64,000 bases of DNA from positions 62,001-126,000 of the forward strand of contig NZ_AUBA01000003.1 of NCBI RefSeq assembly GCF_000429005.1. The letters are read 5' to 3'. How positions within the stretch are numbered: position 1 is the first letter of the stretch; the number at the start of each line of letters is the position of its first letter. Below the pieces are notes generated by a model that was not told the DNA's origin, searched no databases, and saw only the letters and a list, made by a program, of their open reading frames with translations. The position numbers and the translations under genes are program-made. This DNA is from Novosphingobium acidiphilum DSM 19966. GTDB lineage: Bacteria; Pseudomonadota; Alphaproteobacteria; Sphingomonadales; Sphingomonadaceae. Shown piece after piece: positions 17,047-25,649 of this stretch.

Positions 17047-18189
17047 ATGACCACTGCTTTCAGCCTGACCGAAGACCAGATCGCCATCCAGGACATGGCG
17101 CGGCGCTTTACCGCCGATGCGATCACGCCGTTTGCAGCCGGGTGGGACGAGGGCCATGAATTCCCGCGCGAGACGATCCGCGCCGCAGCCGAGCTTGGTT
17201 TTGCCGCGATCTATGTCAGCGAGCAATCGGGCGGGATCGGGCTGGGCCGGCTTGAGTCGGCGCTGATTTTCGAGGCGCTGTCCTATGGCTGCCCGACAAC
17301 CGCGGCGTTCATCTCGATCCACAACATGGCGGCGTGGATGATCGATCGGTTCGGCAGCGCCGAGGTCAAGGCACAGTACCTGCCGCGTCTGGTCAGCATG
17401 GACATCATGGCCAGTTATTGCCTGACCGAGCCGGGCAGCGGGTCTGATGCCGCAGCCTTGCGCACCACTGCGCGGCGCGACGGCGATCATTATGTGGTTT
17501 CGGGCACCAAGCAGTTCATTTCGGGCGGCGGGGTCAACGACATCTATGTGACGATGGTGCGCACCGGCGAGGCAGGACCCAGGGGCATTTCGTGCCTGGT
17601 GATCGAGCGCGACATGGATGGCGTGGCGTTCGGCGCGCCCGAGCGCAAGCTGGGCTGGAACGCATCGCCGACCGCGCAAGTCAATTTTGACAATGTGCGT
17701 GTGCCGGTGGCCAACCGCGTGGGTGACGAAGGCCAGGGCTTTGCCATCGCCATGGCGGGGCTCGATGGCGGCCGGCTGAATATCGGCGCCTGTTCGCTGG
17801 GCGGGGCGCAGCGCTGCCTGGATGAAGCGGTGGCCTATGTGAAGACACGGTCGCAATTCGGCCGCACCATTGGCGAATTTCAGAACACGCAGTTCCAACT
17901 GGCCGACATGGTTACCGATCTCGAGGCGGCGCGTGCGCTGCTGTACCTGGCGGCCGCCAAAGTCAGCGCCGACGCGCCTGACAAGACGCGGTTTTCGGCG
18001 ATGGCCAAAAAGCTGGCAACCGACAGTGGCTCGTCGATTGTCGATCGCGCGCTGCAGATGTTTGGCGGCTATGGCTATCTGAAGGATTATCCGATCGAAC
18101 GGTTCTGGCGCGATCTGCGCGTCCACCGCATTCTGGAAGGCACCAATGAAGTGATGCGGATGATTGTCGGGCGGGACCTGCTGAAATGA
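17047..18189 (+). CDS. Isobutyryl-CoA dehydrogenase-type acyl-CoA dehydrogenase
   Basis: 380-aa acyl-CoA dehydrogenase oxidising a branched short-chain acyl-CoA, here most likely isobutyryl-CoA to methacrylyl-CoA in valine catabolism. Visible: N-terminal LTEDQIAIQDMARRF, FISIHNMAAWMID, TEPGSGSDAAAL, KQFISGGGVNDIYV, and catalytic base E364 in RILEGTNEVMR. ATG 17047 follows AGGAA; the frame is open from 17011. The next gene (3-hydroxyisobutyryl-CoA hydrolase) overlaps by ATGA, strengthening the valine assignment. Confidence 0.9.
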   Translation: MTTAFSLTEDQIAIQDMARRFTADAITPFAAGWDEGHEFPRETIRAAAELGFAAIYVSEQSGGIGLGRLESALIFEALSYGCPTTAAFISIHNMAAWMIDRFGSAEVKAQYLPRLVSMDIMASYCLTEPGSGSDAAALRTTARRDGDHYVVSGTKQFISGGGVNDIYVTMVRTGEAGPRGISCLVIERDMDGVAFGAPERKLGWNASPTAQVNFDNVRVPVANRVGDEGQGFAIAMAGLDGGRLNIGACSLGGAQRCLDEAVAYVKTRSQFGRTIGEFQNTQFQLADMVTDLEAARALLYLAAAKVSADAPDKTRFSAMAKKLATDSGSSIVDRALQMFGGYGYLKDYPIERFWRDLRVHRILEGTNEVMRMIVGRDLLK

Positions 18190-19232
18190 CCGACGAAATT
18201 CTGGCGCGCATTGCCGGCCGTATAGGCCACCTGTCGCTCAATCGGCCCAAGGCGATCCATGCGCTGACCCTGCCGATGGTGCGCGCGATGATCGCGGCAT
18301 TGCTGGCATGGCGCGACGATCCGGCAGTGGACGCGGTGGTGATCGACCACGGCGAAGGGCGGGGATTTTGTGCGGGCGGCGATATTGCATTCCTGCGCGC
18401 ATCCGCGCTGAACGATCAGGGCGCGTCGGGGCGCCAGTTCTTCTACGAAGAATACCAGCTCAACCATCTGATCCTGACCTTTCCCAAGCCGGTGCTGGCG
18501 TTCATGGACGGCATCACCATGGGCGGCGGGGTCGGCATTGCCGGCCCGGCCACATACCGCATCGCCACCGAGGCGACGCGCCTTGCTATGCCCGAAACCG
18601 GAATCGGGCTGTTCCCCGATGTCGGGGGCGGCTGGTATCTGTCGCGGCTGGCGGGGCGGCTGGGGCAGTATATGGCGCTGACCGGGGCGCGGCTCGATGG
18701 GGCGGATTGCCTGTGGGCCGGGCTTGCTACGCATTACCTGCCGCAATCCGCGCTGGACGAGGCGAAGGCCGCGCTGATCGCCGATCCGGATCGGGCCGCG
18801 GCAATCCTGCATCGCCTGTCGGCGGTGCCGCCACCATCAAAAATTGCCGCGCAGGCCGAAACCATCGACCGGCTGTTCGCGTCGGACCGGTACGAGGATA
18901 TCCTGGCCGCGCTGGCCGCAGACGGCGGTGAATGGGCGACCGCGGCGCTGACCACGCTGAACACCAAAAGCCCGCAGACCTGCAAGGTCGCGTTGCGGCA
19001 GTTGCGCGACAGCCTGCGTTGCCCCGACTTTGCCGCCAACATGGCGATGGAATACCGCATCGGTGCGCGCGTGCTGGTGCGGCCCGATTTTGCCGAAGGC
19101 GTGCGCGCGGTGATCATCGACAAGGATCATGCGCCGCGCTGGGACCCGCCCACGCCCGAGGCGGTTACCGACCAACTGCTCGATGCGATCTTTGCCCCGC
19201 TGCCTGCCGATCAGGAATGGAAACCCCTATGA
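18186..19232 (+). CDS. 3-hydroxyisobutyryl-CoA hydrolase (crotonase family)
   Basis: 348-aa crotonase-fold protein hydrolysing 3-hydroxyisobutyryl-CoA to free 3-hydroxyisobutyrate. Compared with hydratases it has the longer HIBCH length and motifs FCAGGDIAFL, FMDGITMGGGVGI, and PETGIGLFPDVGGGWYLSRL with the catalytic Glu. The C-terminal region with STDPEN-like helices ends in APRWDPPTPEAVT, typical for the family. It is coupled by ATGA to both the upstream dehydrogenase and the downstream hydratase. Confidence 0.92.
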   Translation: MTDEILARIAGRIGHLSLNRPKAIHALTLPMVRAMIAALLAWRDDPAVDAVVIDHGEGRGFCAGGDIAFLRASALNDQGASGRQFFYEEYQLNHLILTFPKPVLAFMDGITMGGGVGIAGPATYRIATEATRLAMPETGIGLFPDVGGGWYLSRLAGRLGQYMALTGARLDGADCLWAGLATHYLPQSALDEAKAALIADPDRAAAILHRLSAVPPPSKIAAQAETIDRLFASDRYEDILAALAADGGEWATAALTTLNTKSPQTCKVALRQLRDSLRCPDFAANMAMEYRIGARVLVRPDFAEGVRAVIIDKDHAPRWDPPTPEAVTDQLLDAIFAPLPADQEWKPL

Positions 19233-20011
19233 GCTATGAAACGATCCTTGTCGAAACGCGTGGGCCCGTCACGCTGATCACGCTCAACCGACCGCAATCG
19301 CTCAACGCGTTGAACAGCGTGGTGCTCGAGGATCTGATCGCCGCGTTCGCCGCGTTCGAGGGCGATCCGTCGCAACGCTGCGCGGTCTTGACCGGCGCGG
19401 GCGAAAAGGCCTTTGCCGCCGGCGCCGACATCAAGGAAATGGCCGACAAGCCGACGGCGGATTTCTACGCGCTGGATTTCTTCGCGCGCTGGACCAGCCA
19501 CCTGGTCAAGACCACACGCAAACCGTGGATTGCTGCGGTCAACGGCTTTGCGCTGGGCGGCGGGTGCGAACTGGCGATGATGGCCGATTTCATCATCGCG
19601 TCTGAAAACGCCAAATTCGGCCAGCCCGAAATCAAGCTGGGCGTGGCGCCGGGCATGGGCGGGTCGCAACGCCTGACGCGTGCGATCGGCAAGGCCAAGG
19701 CGATGGAGATGTGCCTGACCGGGCGGATGATGGACGCGCACGAGGCCGAACGGTCGGGGCTGGTCGCGCGCGTCGTGCCGTTGGCCGATCTGCTGGACGA
19801 TGCGCTGAAGACCGCCGCAGCGATCGCCGCGATGCCCCCGCTGGCGGCGATCGCCAACAAGGAAATGGTCAACGCCGCGTTCGAAACCACGCTCGATCAG
19901 GGTCTGCTGTTCGAACGTCGGCTGTTCCAGGTGCTGACCGGCACGCATGACAGGGCTGAAGGCATGGCGGCGTTTATCGAAAAACGTCCCGGTGTGTTCA
20001 TCGGGAAATAA
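19229..20011 (+). CDS. Enoyl-CoA hydratase
   Basis: 260-aa short-chain enoyl-CoA hydratase; in this operon it would hydrate methacrylyl-CoA to 3-hydroxyisobutyryl-CoA. Both catalytic glutamates are present, in FALGGGCELAMMADF and GQPEIKLGVAPGMGGSQRL, and the oxyanion loop AFAAGADIKEM is intact. ATG 19229 overlaps the HIBCH stop (ATGA); the open frame begins at 18932 but that lies inside the upstream gene. Confidence 0.93.
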   Translation: MSYETILVETRGPVTLITLNRPQSLNALNSVVLEDLIAAFAAFEGDPSQRCAVLTGAGEKAFAAGADIKEMADKPTADFYALDFFARWTSHLVKTTRKPWIAAVNGFALGGGCELAMMADFIIASENAKFGQPEIKLGVAPGMGGSQRLTRAIGKAKAMEMCLTGRMMDAHEAERSGLVARVVPLADLLDDALKTAAAIAAMPPLAAIANKEMVNAAFETTLDQGLLFERRLFQVLTGTHDRAEGMAAFIEKRPGVFIGK

Positions 20012-20062
20012 GGCGGATCGTCCCACAAGGGTCGGTATCACAGCGAACAAAAGGATCACGAC

Positions 20063-20944
20063 ATGGCCAAGCGCATCGCCTTTATCGGGCTGGGCAACAT
20101 GGGCGGCGGCATGGCCGCCAATCTGGTGGCCAAGGGGTTCAAGGTCGAAGCCTACGATCTCGACCCCGCGGCGCTGGGCCGGGCAAAGCTGGCCGGATGC
20201 GGCACGCACACCAGCATCAACGCCGCGCTCGACGGGGTCGATGCGGTGGTGACGATGCTGCCCGATGGCAAGATCGTGCGCAGCGTGTTTGCCAACGACG
20301 TGCTGAAATGGACGCCAAAATCGGCCTTGCTGATCGATTGTTCGACCATCGATGTGTCGACCGCGACCGAGGTCATGATGCTGGCCGCATCGCAGGGCTA
20401 TGCGATTGTCGACGCACCGGTGTCGGGCGGGATCGGAGCGGCCAACGCCGGCACCTTGACCTTTATGGTGGGCGGCACCGAAGCTGCATTCGCTGCTGCA
20501 AAACCGGTCCTTTCGGCGATGGGCGCCACGGTGATCCACGCCGGCGGCGCAGGCGCCGGCCAGGCGGCCAAGATCTGCAACAACATGCTGCTTGGCGCCT
20601 CGATGATCGCCACCAGCGAAGCCTTTGCCATGGCCGAAAAGCTGGGGCTGGACCTGCAGACCTTTTATGACATCGCGTCAAAGGCGTCGGGCCAGTGCTG
20701 GTCGATGACCAGCTATTGCCCGGTGCCGGGCGTGGGGCCCAAGACCCCTGCCGACAACGATTACCAGGGCGGGTTCACCACGGCGCTGATGCTCAAGGAT
20801 CTGCGGCTGGCGATGGCCGCGGCCAAGGACGCCGGTGCCGACGTGCCGATGGGCCACCGTGCGGCGCAATTGTACGAGGCCTTTGCCGCATCGGGCCATG
20901 CGGGTCTCGATTTTTCCGCGATCATCAAAACCTTGCGCACCTGA
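20063..20944 (+). CDS. mmsB: 3-hydroxyisobutyrate dehydrogenase
   Basis: 293-aa NAD-dependent dehydrogenase converting 3-hydroxyisobutyrate to methylmalonate semialdehyde. It has the dinucleotide motif GLGNMGGGMAANLVAKGF (residues 9-26), the substrate motif DAPVSGGIGAANAGTL, and the catalytic-lysine helix GAGQAAKICNNMLLG. The typical tail FSAIIKTL is present. It completes the valine branch up to methylmalonate semialdehyde; the CoA-acylating mmsA is not in the window. It is preceded by AAAGGA. Confidence 0.93.
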   Translation: MAKRIAFIGLGNMGGGMAANLVAKGFKVEAYDLDPAALGRAKLAGCGTHTSINAALDGVDAVVTMLPDGKIVRSVFANDVLKWTPKSALLIDCSTIDVSTATEVMMLAASQGYAIVDAPVSGGIGAANAGTLTFMVGGTEAAFAAAKPVLSAMGATVIHAGGAGAGQAAKICNNMLLGASMIATSEAFAMAEKLGLDLQTFYDIASKASGQCWSMTSYCPVPGVGPKTPADNDYQGGFTTALMLKDLRLAMAAAKDAGADVPMGHRAAQLYEAFAASGHAGLDFSAIIKTLRT

Positions 20945-20965
20945 CCCGGGGTTCGGCGCGCGGCC

Positions 20966-21343
20966 ATGAAAATCTGGTTCGATGGCGGGTGCCGTCCCAA
21001 TCCGGGGGTCATCCGCACCGCTGTCGTGGCGGGCGGGCGCACCTTGCAGCGGGGCGATCACCCCCGCGGCGACAACAGCGATGCCGAATGGCTGGCGCTG
21101 CTCGATGCGGTCGCGGTGGCGCGGCAACTGGGGCTGTCCGACGTCGTCCTGCTGGGCGATTCGGCGCTGGTGGTGGGGCAGGCACGGGGCACGGCGCGGC
21201 GGGTGCCGCGCCGGTTTCATGGCTATCTGGCGCAATTCCACGCGGCCGTCGCAGGCTTTGACCGGGTGCGGGTGCGCCATGTCGCGCGGTCGCACAATCT
21301 GGCCGGAATTGTGCTCGACAAGGATGGCGCATGGCCCGCCTGA
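20966..21343 (+). CDS. RNase H-like domain protein
   Basis: 125-aa protein with the RNase HI fold: N-terminal FDGGCRPNPG (D6), E41 in SDAEWLALLDAV, and D65 in LLGDSALVVGQ. The fourth acidic position of RNase HI, in the RxHN-xx-AD motif, reads RSHNLAGIVLD, so that aspartate is missing or displaced. It may therefore act on a different nucleic acid or be weakly active. Its 3' end overlaps the pseudouridine synthase gene by 13 nt, suggesting a link to RNA metabolism. Confidence 0.8.
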   Translation: MKIWFDGGCRPNPGVIRTAVVAGGRTLQRGDHPRGDNSDAEWLALLDAVAVARQLGLSDVVLLGDSALVVGQARGTARRVPRRFHGYLAQFHAAVAGFDRVRVRHVARSHNLAGIVLDKDGAWPA

Positions 21344-21879
21344 TTGCGTTCAACAAACCCTGGGGCGTGCTGTCGCAATTCACCGACGAGGGTGATCGTC
21401 CGACTTTGGCGGCGCATGTCGCGGTGCCGGGGGTCTATCCGGCAGGGCGGCTCGATCGCGACAGCGAGGGGCTGTTGCTGTTGACCGATGATGGACGGTT
21501 GCAGGCGCAGATCGCCGATCCGCGTTTCAAATTGCCCAAAACCTACTGGGTGCAGGTCGAAGGCACTGCGACCGAGGCCCAACTGGCGCAATTGCGGCGC
21601 GGGGTCATGCTGAAGGACGGGATGACCCTGCCGGCCGAGGCTGAAGCTCTGGCGCCGCCCGACTTGTGGCCGCGCGATCCGCCGGTGCGGGTGCGCAAGA
21701 CGGTGCCCGATTGCTGGATCAGCCTGACCATCCGCGAAGGCCGCAACCGCCAGGTGCGCCGCATGACCGCAGCCGTTGGCCTGCCCTGCCTGCGGCTGGT
21801 GCGCTGGCAAATCGGCGACTGGACGCTTGCGGGCATTCCCGCGGGCGAATGGCGCGAGCTTGCGCTGCAAGGGCGTTGA
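21331..21879 (+). CDS. RluE-type 23S rRNA pseudouridine synthase
   Basis: 182-aa RsuA/RluE-family enzyme isomerising a uridine in rRNA; the short length without an S4 domain fits RluE (23S U2457). The catalytic aspartate is in AGRLDRDSEGLLLLTDDG, and the family motifs KPWGVLSQF, LPKTYWVQVEG and EGRNRQVRRMTAAVG are intact. ATG 21331 overlaps the RNase H-like gene out of frame. Exact target uridine is inferred from family size only. Confidence 0.9.
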   Translation: MARLIAFNKPWGVLSQFTDEGDRPTLAAHVAVPGVYPAGRLDRDSEGLLLLTDDGRLQAQIADPRFKLPKTYWVQVEGTATEAQLAQLRRGVMLKDGMTLPAEAEALAPPDLWPRDPPVRVRKTVPDCWISLTIREGRNRQVRRMTAAVGLPCLRLVRWQIGDWTLAGIPAGEWRELALQGR

Positions 21880-21936
21880 CCTTCGCGGCGGCCCGGCGCA
21901 GTTTTGCCCGAAAATACGCCCAGCGGAGATTCACCC

Positions 21937-22401
21937 ATGATCAAGCTGCATGTGAACGGCACGCTGCATACCATCGATGCCGAAGGCGAAACCCCGTTGT
22001 TGTGGGTGATCCGTGACAATCTGGGCATGACCGGCACCAAATACGGCTGTGGCATCGCGCAGTGCGGGGCATGTTCGGTGATGATCGACGGGGTGGTGAC
22101 GCGGTCATGCGTGACACCCGTCGAATCCGTGGCGGACAAGGCCATCACCACGATCGAAGGCATCGAACAGGACCCGGTGGGTCGGCGCGTGGTCGAGGCG
22201 TGGGTGCGGCATCAGGTGCCGCAATGCGGCTATTGCCAGTCGGGCCAGGTCATGGCGGCAACGTCGCTGATCAAGGCCAAGGCGCATCCCACCGATGACG
22301 ATATCAACGCGGCCATGATCAATCTGTGCCGTTGCGGCACCTACACCACCATCCGTGCCGCGGTGCACGATCTGGCGGGCAGCGCGGAGCACGCGGCATG
22401 A
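21937..22401 (+). CDS. Isoquinoline 1-oxidoreductase-type alpha subunit (2Fe-2S)
   Basis: 154-aa electron-transfer subunit of a xanthine-oxidase-family molybdenum hydroxylase. Two [2Fe-2S] sites are visible: a plant-ferredoxin type (GCGIAQCGACSVMI with a further Cys in TRSCVTP) and the C-terminal alpha-helical type (QCGYCQSGQ and NLCRCGTY). ATG 21937 follows CGGAG; a TTG at 21904 is less likely. The large subunit starts on the overlapping ATGA at 22398. Substrate is an aldehyde or N-heterocycle, not resolvable here. Confidence 0.92.
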   Translation: MIKLHVNGTLHTIDAEGETPLLWVIRDNLGMTGTKYGCGIAQCGACSVMIDGVVTRSCVTPVESVADKAITTIEGIEQDPVGRRVVEAWVRHQVPQCGYCQSGQVMAATSLIKAKAHPTDDDINAAMINLCRCGTYTTIRAAVHDLAGSAEHAA

Positions 22402-24647
22402 TCACCGATCTGTCGCACGACCTGGCGCTGGACACGGGCGCACCGGTCAATATCTCGCGCCGCCGGTTCCTGATGGCCGCTGCCGGGGCCTCGGCAGGCG
22501 CGTTCGTGCTGGGCTTTGGCCTGCCGATCGGCCAGGCACGCGCCGAAGGTGCGGTGGTGACGCCGGGCACACGCGTTGCCGCGTTCCTGGAAATCCGCGC
22601 AGACGGCACGATACGCCTGCAAAGCCCATTTGTCGAAGGCGGCCAGGGCATCTTTACCGCCATGGCGCAGATCGTCGGCGAAGAGCTGGATGCCGATCCA
22701 GCCACGTTCGTGGTGGAAAATGCCAGCCCCGGACCCGATTACAAGGTCATGGGCACGGGCGCCGGGCGTCGTATCACCGGGGGCAGCAATTCGGTCCGGT
22801 CAAGCTATGCCACGATGCGCCGGCTTGGCGCCAGTGCCCGCGCGATGCTGGTGCAGGCGGCCGCGCTGCAGTGGGGCGTACCCGTGGGCGAATTGACCAC
22901 CGCGCCGGGCCATGTGATCCACGCCGCATCGCATCGAAGCCTGGCCTATGGCGAACTGGCAAAAACGGCGCTCGATCTGCCGGTGCCCGCGCCCGAAACC
23001 GTGGTGCTGAAGGACAAGGCGCAGTTCCGCTGGATCGGCAAGTCGGTGGCGCGGCTGGATGTGCGCGCCAAATCGACCGGCAAGGCCGCCTATGCGATCG
23101 ATGCCAAAGTGCCGGGCATGGTCCATGCCGCGGTCCAGCACGCGCCGCGCTTTGGGATGGAGCCGGACAGTATCGGCAACGCCGATGCGATCAGGGCGAT
23201 GCCGGGGGTTCACTCGGTGCATCTGCTGCCGGGGTGTGTCGCGGTGGTGGCCGAACGGTTTTGGCATGCCCGCCGCGCGGTCGAAGCGGCGCGGGTGAAT
23301 TGGCGCGAACCGGCCGACCCTGCGGCGATCCGCGCGATGCCGGCGGATTTTTCGACCGAGGGGTTTGCCGCACGGCTCGCCGCGGCCGATGGTCCGGGTG
23401 ATGTCGCCGAACATGTGGGCGATGCCGCCCACGCCATGACCACCGCGGCCAGCGTGATCCGCGCCACATATCAAAGCCAGTTTCTCAACCATGCGCAGCT
23501 GGAACCACCATCCGCGCTGGCGCGATTCAACGCCGATGGAACGCTGGACGTATGGTTGGCCAACCAGGCGCCGGATCTGTTCGTGGCCGATATTGCCCAG
23601 CGCACCGGCCTGACGGCTGAAAACATTGCGCTCCATTCGCCGATGATCGGCGGGTTTTTCGGGCGCCATTTCAAATATGCCGGGGCCAGCCCGTATCCGC
23701 AGGCAATCGCCCTGGCCAAGGCGGTGGGCCGCCCGGTGAAAGTGATCTGGACACGCGAAGAGGAATTCCTGCGCGACACCCTGCGCCCGATGGCGGTGGT
23801 CCAGTTCCGCGCCGGGCTTGATGCCGCGGGCCTGCCGGTCGCGATCGAGGCGTTCAGCGCGTGCGAAGGTCCCGGCGAAGGCCAGGCCAACAGGCGCGGG
23901 GACAAGCTCGATGCCGCCGCGCTGGAGGGGGTAACGGGCAAGCAATATGCCATTCCCCACCGTCATATCGCGCAACGCTATGTCAAATCGCCGATGGCGC
24001 TGGGTTATTGGCGCTCGGTCGGGCATTCGATGAACGATTTTTTCTATGAATGCTTTCTGGACGAAATCGCCGACAAGGGGGGCAAGGACCCCTATGACCT
24101 GCGGCTGCATCTGCTTGCCGACAACCGCCGCCTGTCGACGTTGCTCAAGGCTGTTGCCGAAGCCTCGGGCGGGTGGAAGGCCGGGCCCTATGTGGCGCCC
24201 GATGGATCGCGCCGCGCGCGTGGGGTGGCCATGGCATCGCCGTTCGGATCCGAAACCGCTGCGATTGCCGAGGTGTCGATCGAAGGCGGCGAGGTGAAAG
24301 TGCACGACATCTGGCAGGCGATCGATCCGGGCACGGTGGTCAATCCGGCGATTGTTGCCGCGCAGGTCACGGGCGCCTCGGCCCTGGCGCTGAGCCAGTT
24401 GCTGGTCGAAACGGCAGTTTACAGGGACGGTGTGCCGGTGGCGCGCAATTTCGATGGCTATCAGGTGTTGCGTCCCGATCGCATGGCGCGCGTGCACACG
24501 CGAATCGTCGAAAGCGGCGAAAAGATGGGCGGGATCGGCGAACCGGGCCTGCCGGCAGTGCCGCCGGCGGTGGCCAATGCGGTGTCGCGGTTGACCGGCA
24601 AACGCGTGCGTGCGATGCCGCTGGCCGGACAGACCGTTAACGCGTGA
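22398..24647 (+). CDS. Isoquinoline 1-oxidoreductase-type beta subunit (molybdopterin)
   Basis: 749-aa molybdenum-cofactor subunit of the IorB group. A twin-arginine signal (SRRRFLMAAAGASAGAF) indicates export of the folded complex to the periplasm. Two molybdopterin-binding domains follow, with PMIGGFFGRHFKYAG and the catalytic-Glu region GEKMGGIGEPGLPAVPPA near the C-terminus. Partner is the 2Fe-2S subunit just upstream. No cytochrome c subunit or dedicated XdhC chaperone is adjacent. The stop TGA directly abuts the stop of the convergent CHAP gene, with no intergenic base. Confidence 0.92.
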   Translation: MITDLSHDLALDTGAPVNISRRRFLMAAAGASAGAFVLGFGLPIGQARAEGAVVTPGTRVAAFLEIRADGTIRLQSPFVEGGQGIFTAMAQIVGEELDADPATFVVENASPGPDYKVMGTGAGRRITGGSNSVRSSYATMRRLGASARAMLVQAAALQWGVPVGELTTAPGHVIHAASHRSLAYGELAKTALDLPVPAPETVVLKDKAQFRWIGKSVARLDVRAKSTGKAAYAIDAKVPGMVHAAVQHAPRFGMEPDSIGNADAIRAMPGVHSVHLLPGCVAVVAERFWHARRAVEAARVNWREPADPAAIRAMPADFSTEGFAARLAAADGPGDVAEHVGDAAHAMTTAASVIRATYQSQFLNHAQLEPPSALARFNADGTLDVWLANQAPDLFVADIAQRTGLTAENIALHSPMIGGFFGRHFKYAGASPYPQAIALAKAVGRPVKVIWTREEEFLRDTLRPMAVVQFRAGLDAAGLPVAIEAFSACEGPGEGQANRRGDKLDAAALEGVTGKQYAIPHRHIAQRYVKSPMALGYWRSVGHSMNDFFYECFLDEIADKGGKDPYDLRLHLLADNRRLSTLLKAVAEASGGWKAGPYVAPDGSRRARGVAMASPFGSETAAIAEVSIEGGEVKVHDIWQAIDPGTVVNPAIVAAQVTGASALALSQLLVETAVYRDGVPVARNFDGYQVLRPDRMARVHTRIVESGEKMGGIGEPGLPAVPPAVANAVSRLTGKRVRAMPLAGQTVNA

Positions 24648-25514
24648 TCAGCGGCTGGCGCGTTTCATGTGGGTCGCGATGATCCGGCCGATCGGATCGT
24701 CGCGCAATGACGGGGCGCTGGCCAGCCGGGCTGGCGCGGGCGCCGGCGCGGCAGCGGCAACGCGCGTCTGGGGCCGCGCCACCAGCATGTTGCGCTCAGG
24801 CGCAACAGACGCAGACTCGATCCCTTTCAGAAAATTGGCGTCGATCCGGTGCGCCACCGGTGCAGATGCTGCCAGCCGCGTCATCCGCGGCACTTCGGCA
24901 GAGGCGAGAATGACCGCGCGCGGCGCCAGCATCTCGTCGCCATTGCGTGGCTTCTGCTTGTAGATAAAGCCGTTCACCGGCCAGCGGGTGGTGCCCAGAT
25001 CACCGATCGGGGCATACCACACGCGCACTTCGCTCCAGTCGTTGGCAGGCGACACATCGACTGCACGCACGTCCAGTTCGACATTGCCGCGCCGTCCGTC
25101 GATCGGCGACCAGTTGGCATGGCGCAGCAACACGGTGCGTTCGTCGATGATCCGGCTGACCATGGCCACATGCCCAAGCGTCATCGGACCATGCGGGCGA
25201 AAGCTCATCACCGCGCCCACTTTGGGCTGACGACCACGGGCATATTTGCCGTCGGCCTGGTCCCACCAGGTGTGCGCATCGCCGTACAGCTGGATCCCCG
25301 ACGCCTCGCGCGCAAACGGCACGCATTGGCGATAGGGCAAGGCGTCGGCATCATCGCTGTCGTCGCTGGCATCAATATTGGGCACAATTCCCGCCGGACG
25401 GGCCTGTGTTGCCGTGGGGGCAATCTGGGTGAGCAGCGCCAGCGCAACGGCCACGCTCCATCCCCAATTGGCCCGTACCCAACGGCCGGCCTTGTCTACG
25501 GTCCATCCCTGCAT
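24648..25514 (-). CDS. CHAP domain amidase-like secreted protein
   Basis: 288-aa exported protein with a signal-anchor (WSVAVALALLTQIAPTATQA, about residues 19-38) and a CHAP domain with catalytic Cys64 (RQCVPFARE) and His115 (MTLGHVAMVS), suggesting cleavage of peptidoglycan cross-links. The C-terminal 90 residues are Ala/Pro-rich and end basic. ATG 25514 is chosen because MQGWTVDKAGRWVRANW gives a basic n-region; a much longer antisense frame through der is not real. It is convergent with the molybdopterin subunit at zero distance. Confidence 0.88.
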   Translation of the reverse strand: MQGWTVDKAGRWVRANWGWSVAVALALLTQIAPTATQARPAGIVPNIDASDDSDDADALPYRQCVPFAREASGIQLYGDAHTWWDQADGKYARGRQPKVGAVMSFRPHGPMTLGHVAMVSRIIDERTVLLRHANWSPIDGRRGNVELDVRAVDVSPANDWSEVRVWYAPIGDLGTTRWPVNGFIYKQKPRNGDEMLAPRAVILASAEVPRMTRLAASAPVAHRIDANFLKGIESASVAPERNMLVARPQTRVAAAAPAPAPARLASAPSLRDDPIGRIIATHMKRASR

Positions 25515-25649
25515 GGTCGTCCATTTGGACCAGCGCTGGTTAAAGCGCTGCGTTGGGACAGGGTTAATGCTGTGTAAGCGGATGTGGTAAGCGGCTTGGA
25601 CAATCGCATTTGCTTGCCTTTCTGCCGACAAACCGGCACGGCGGCGCGC

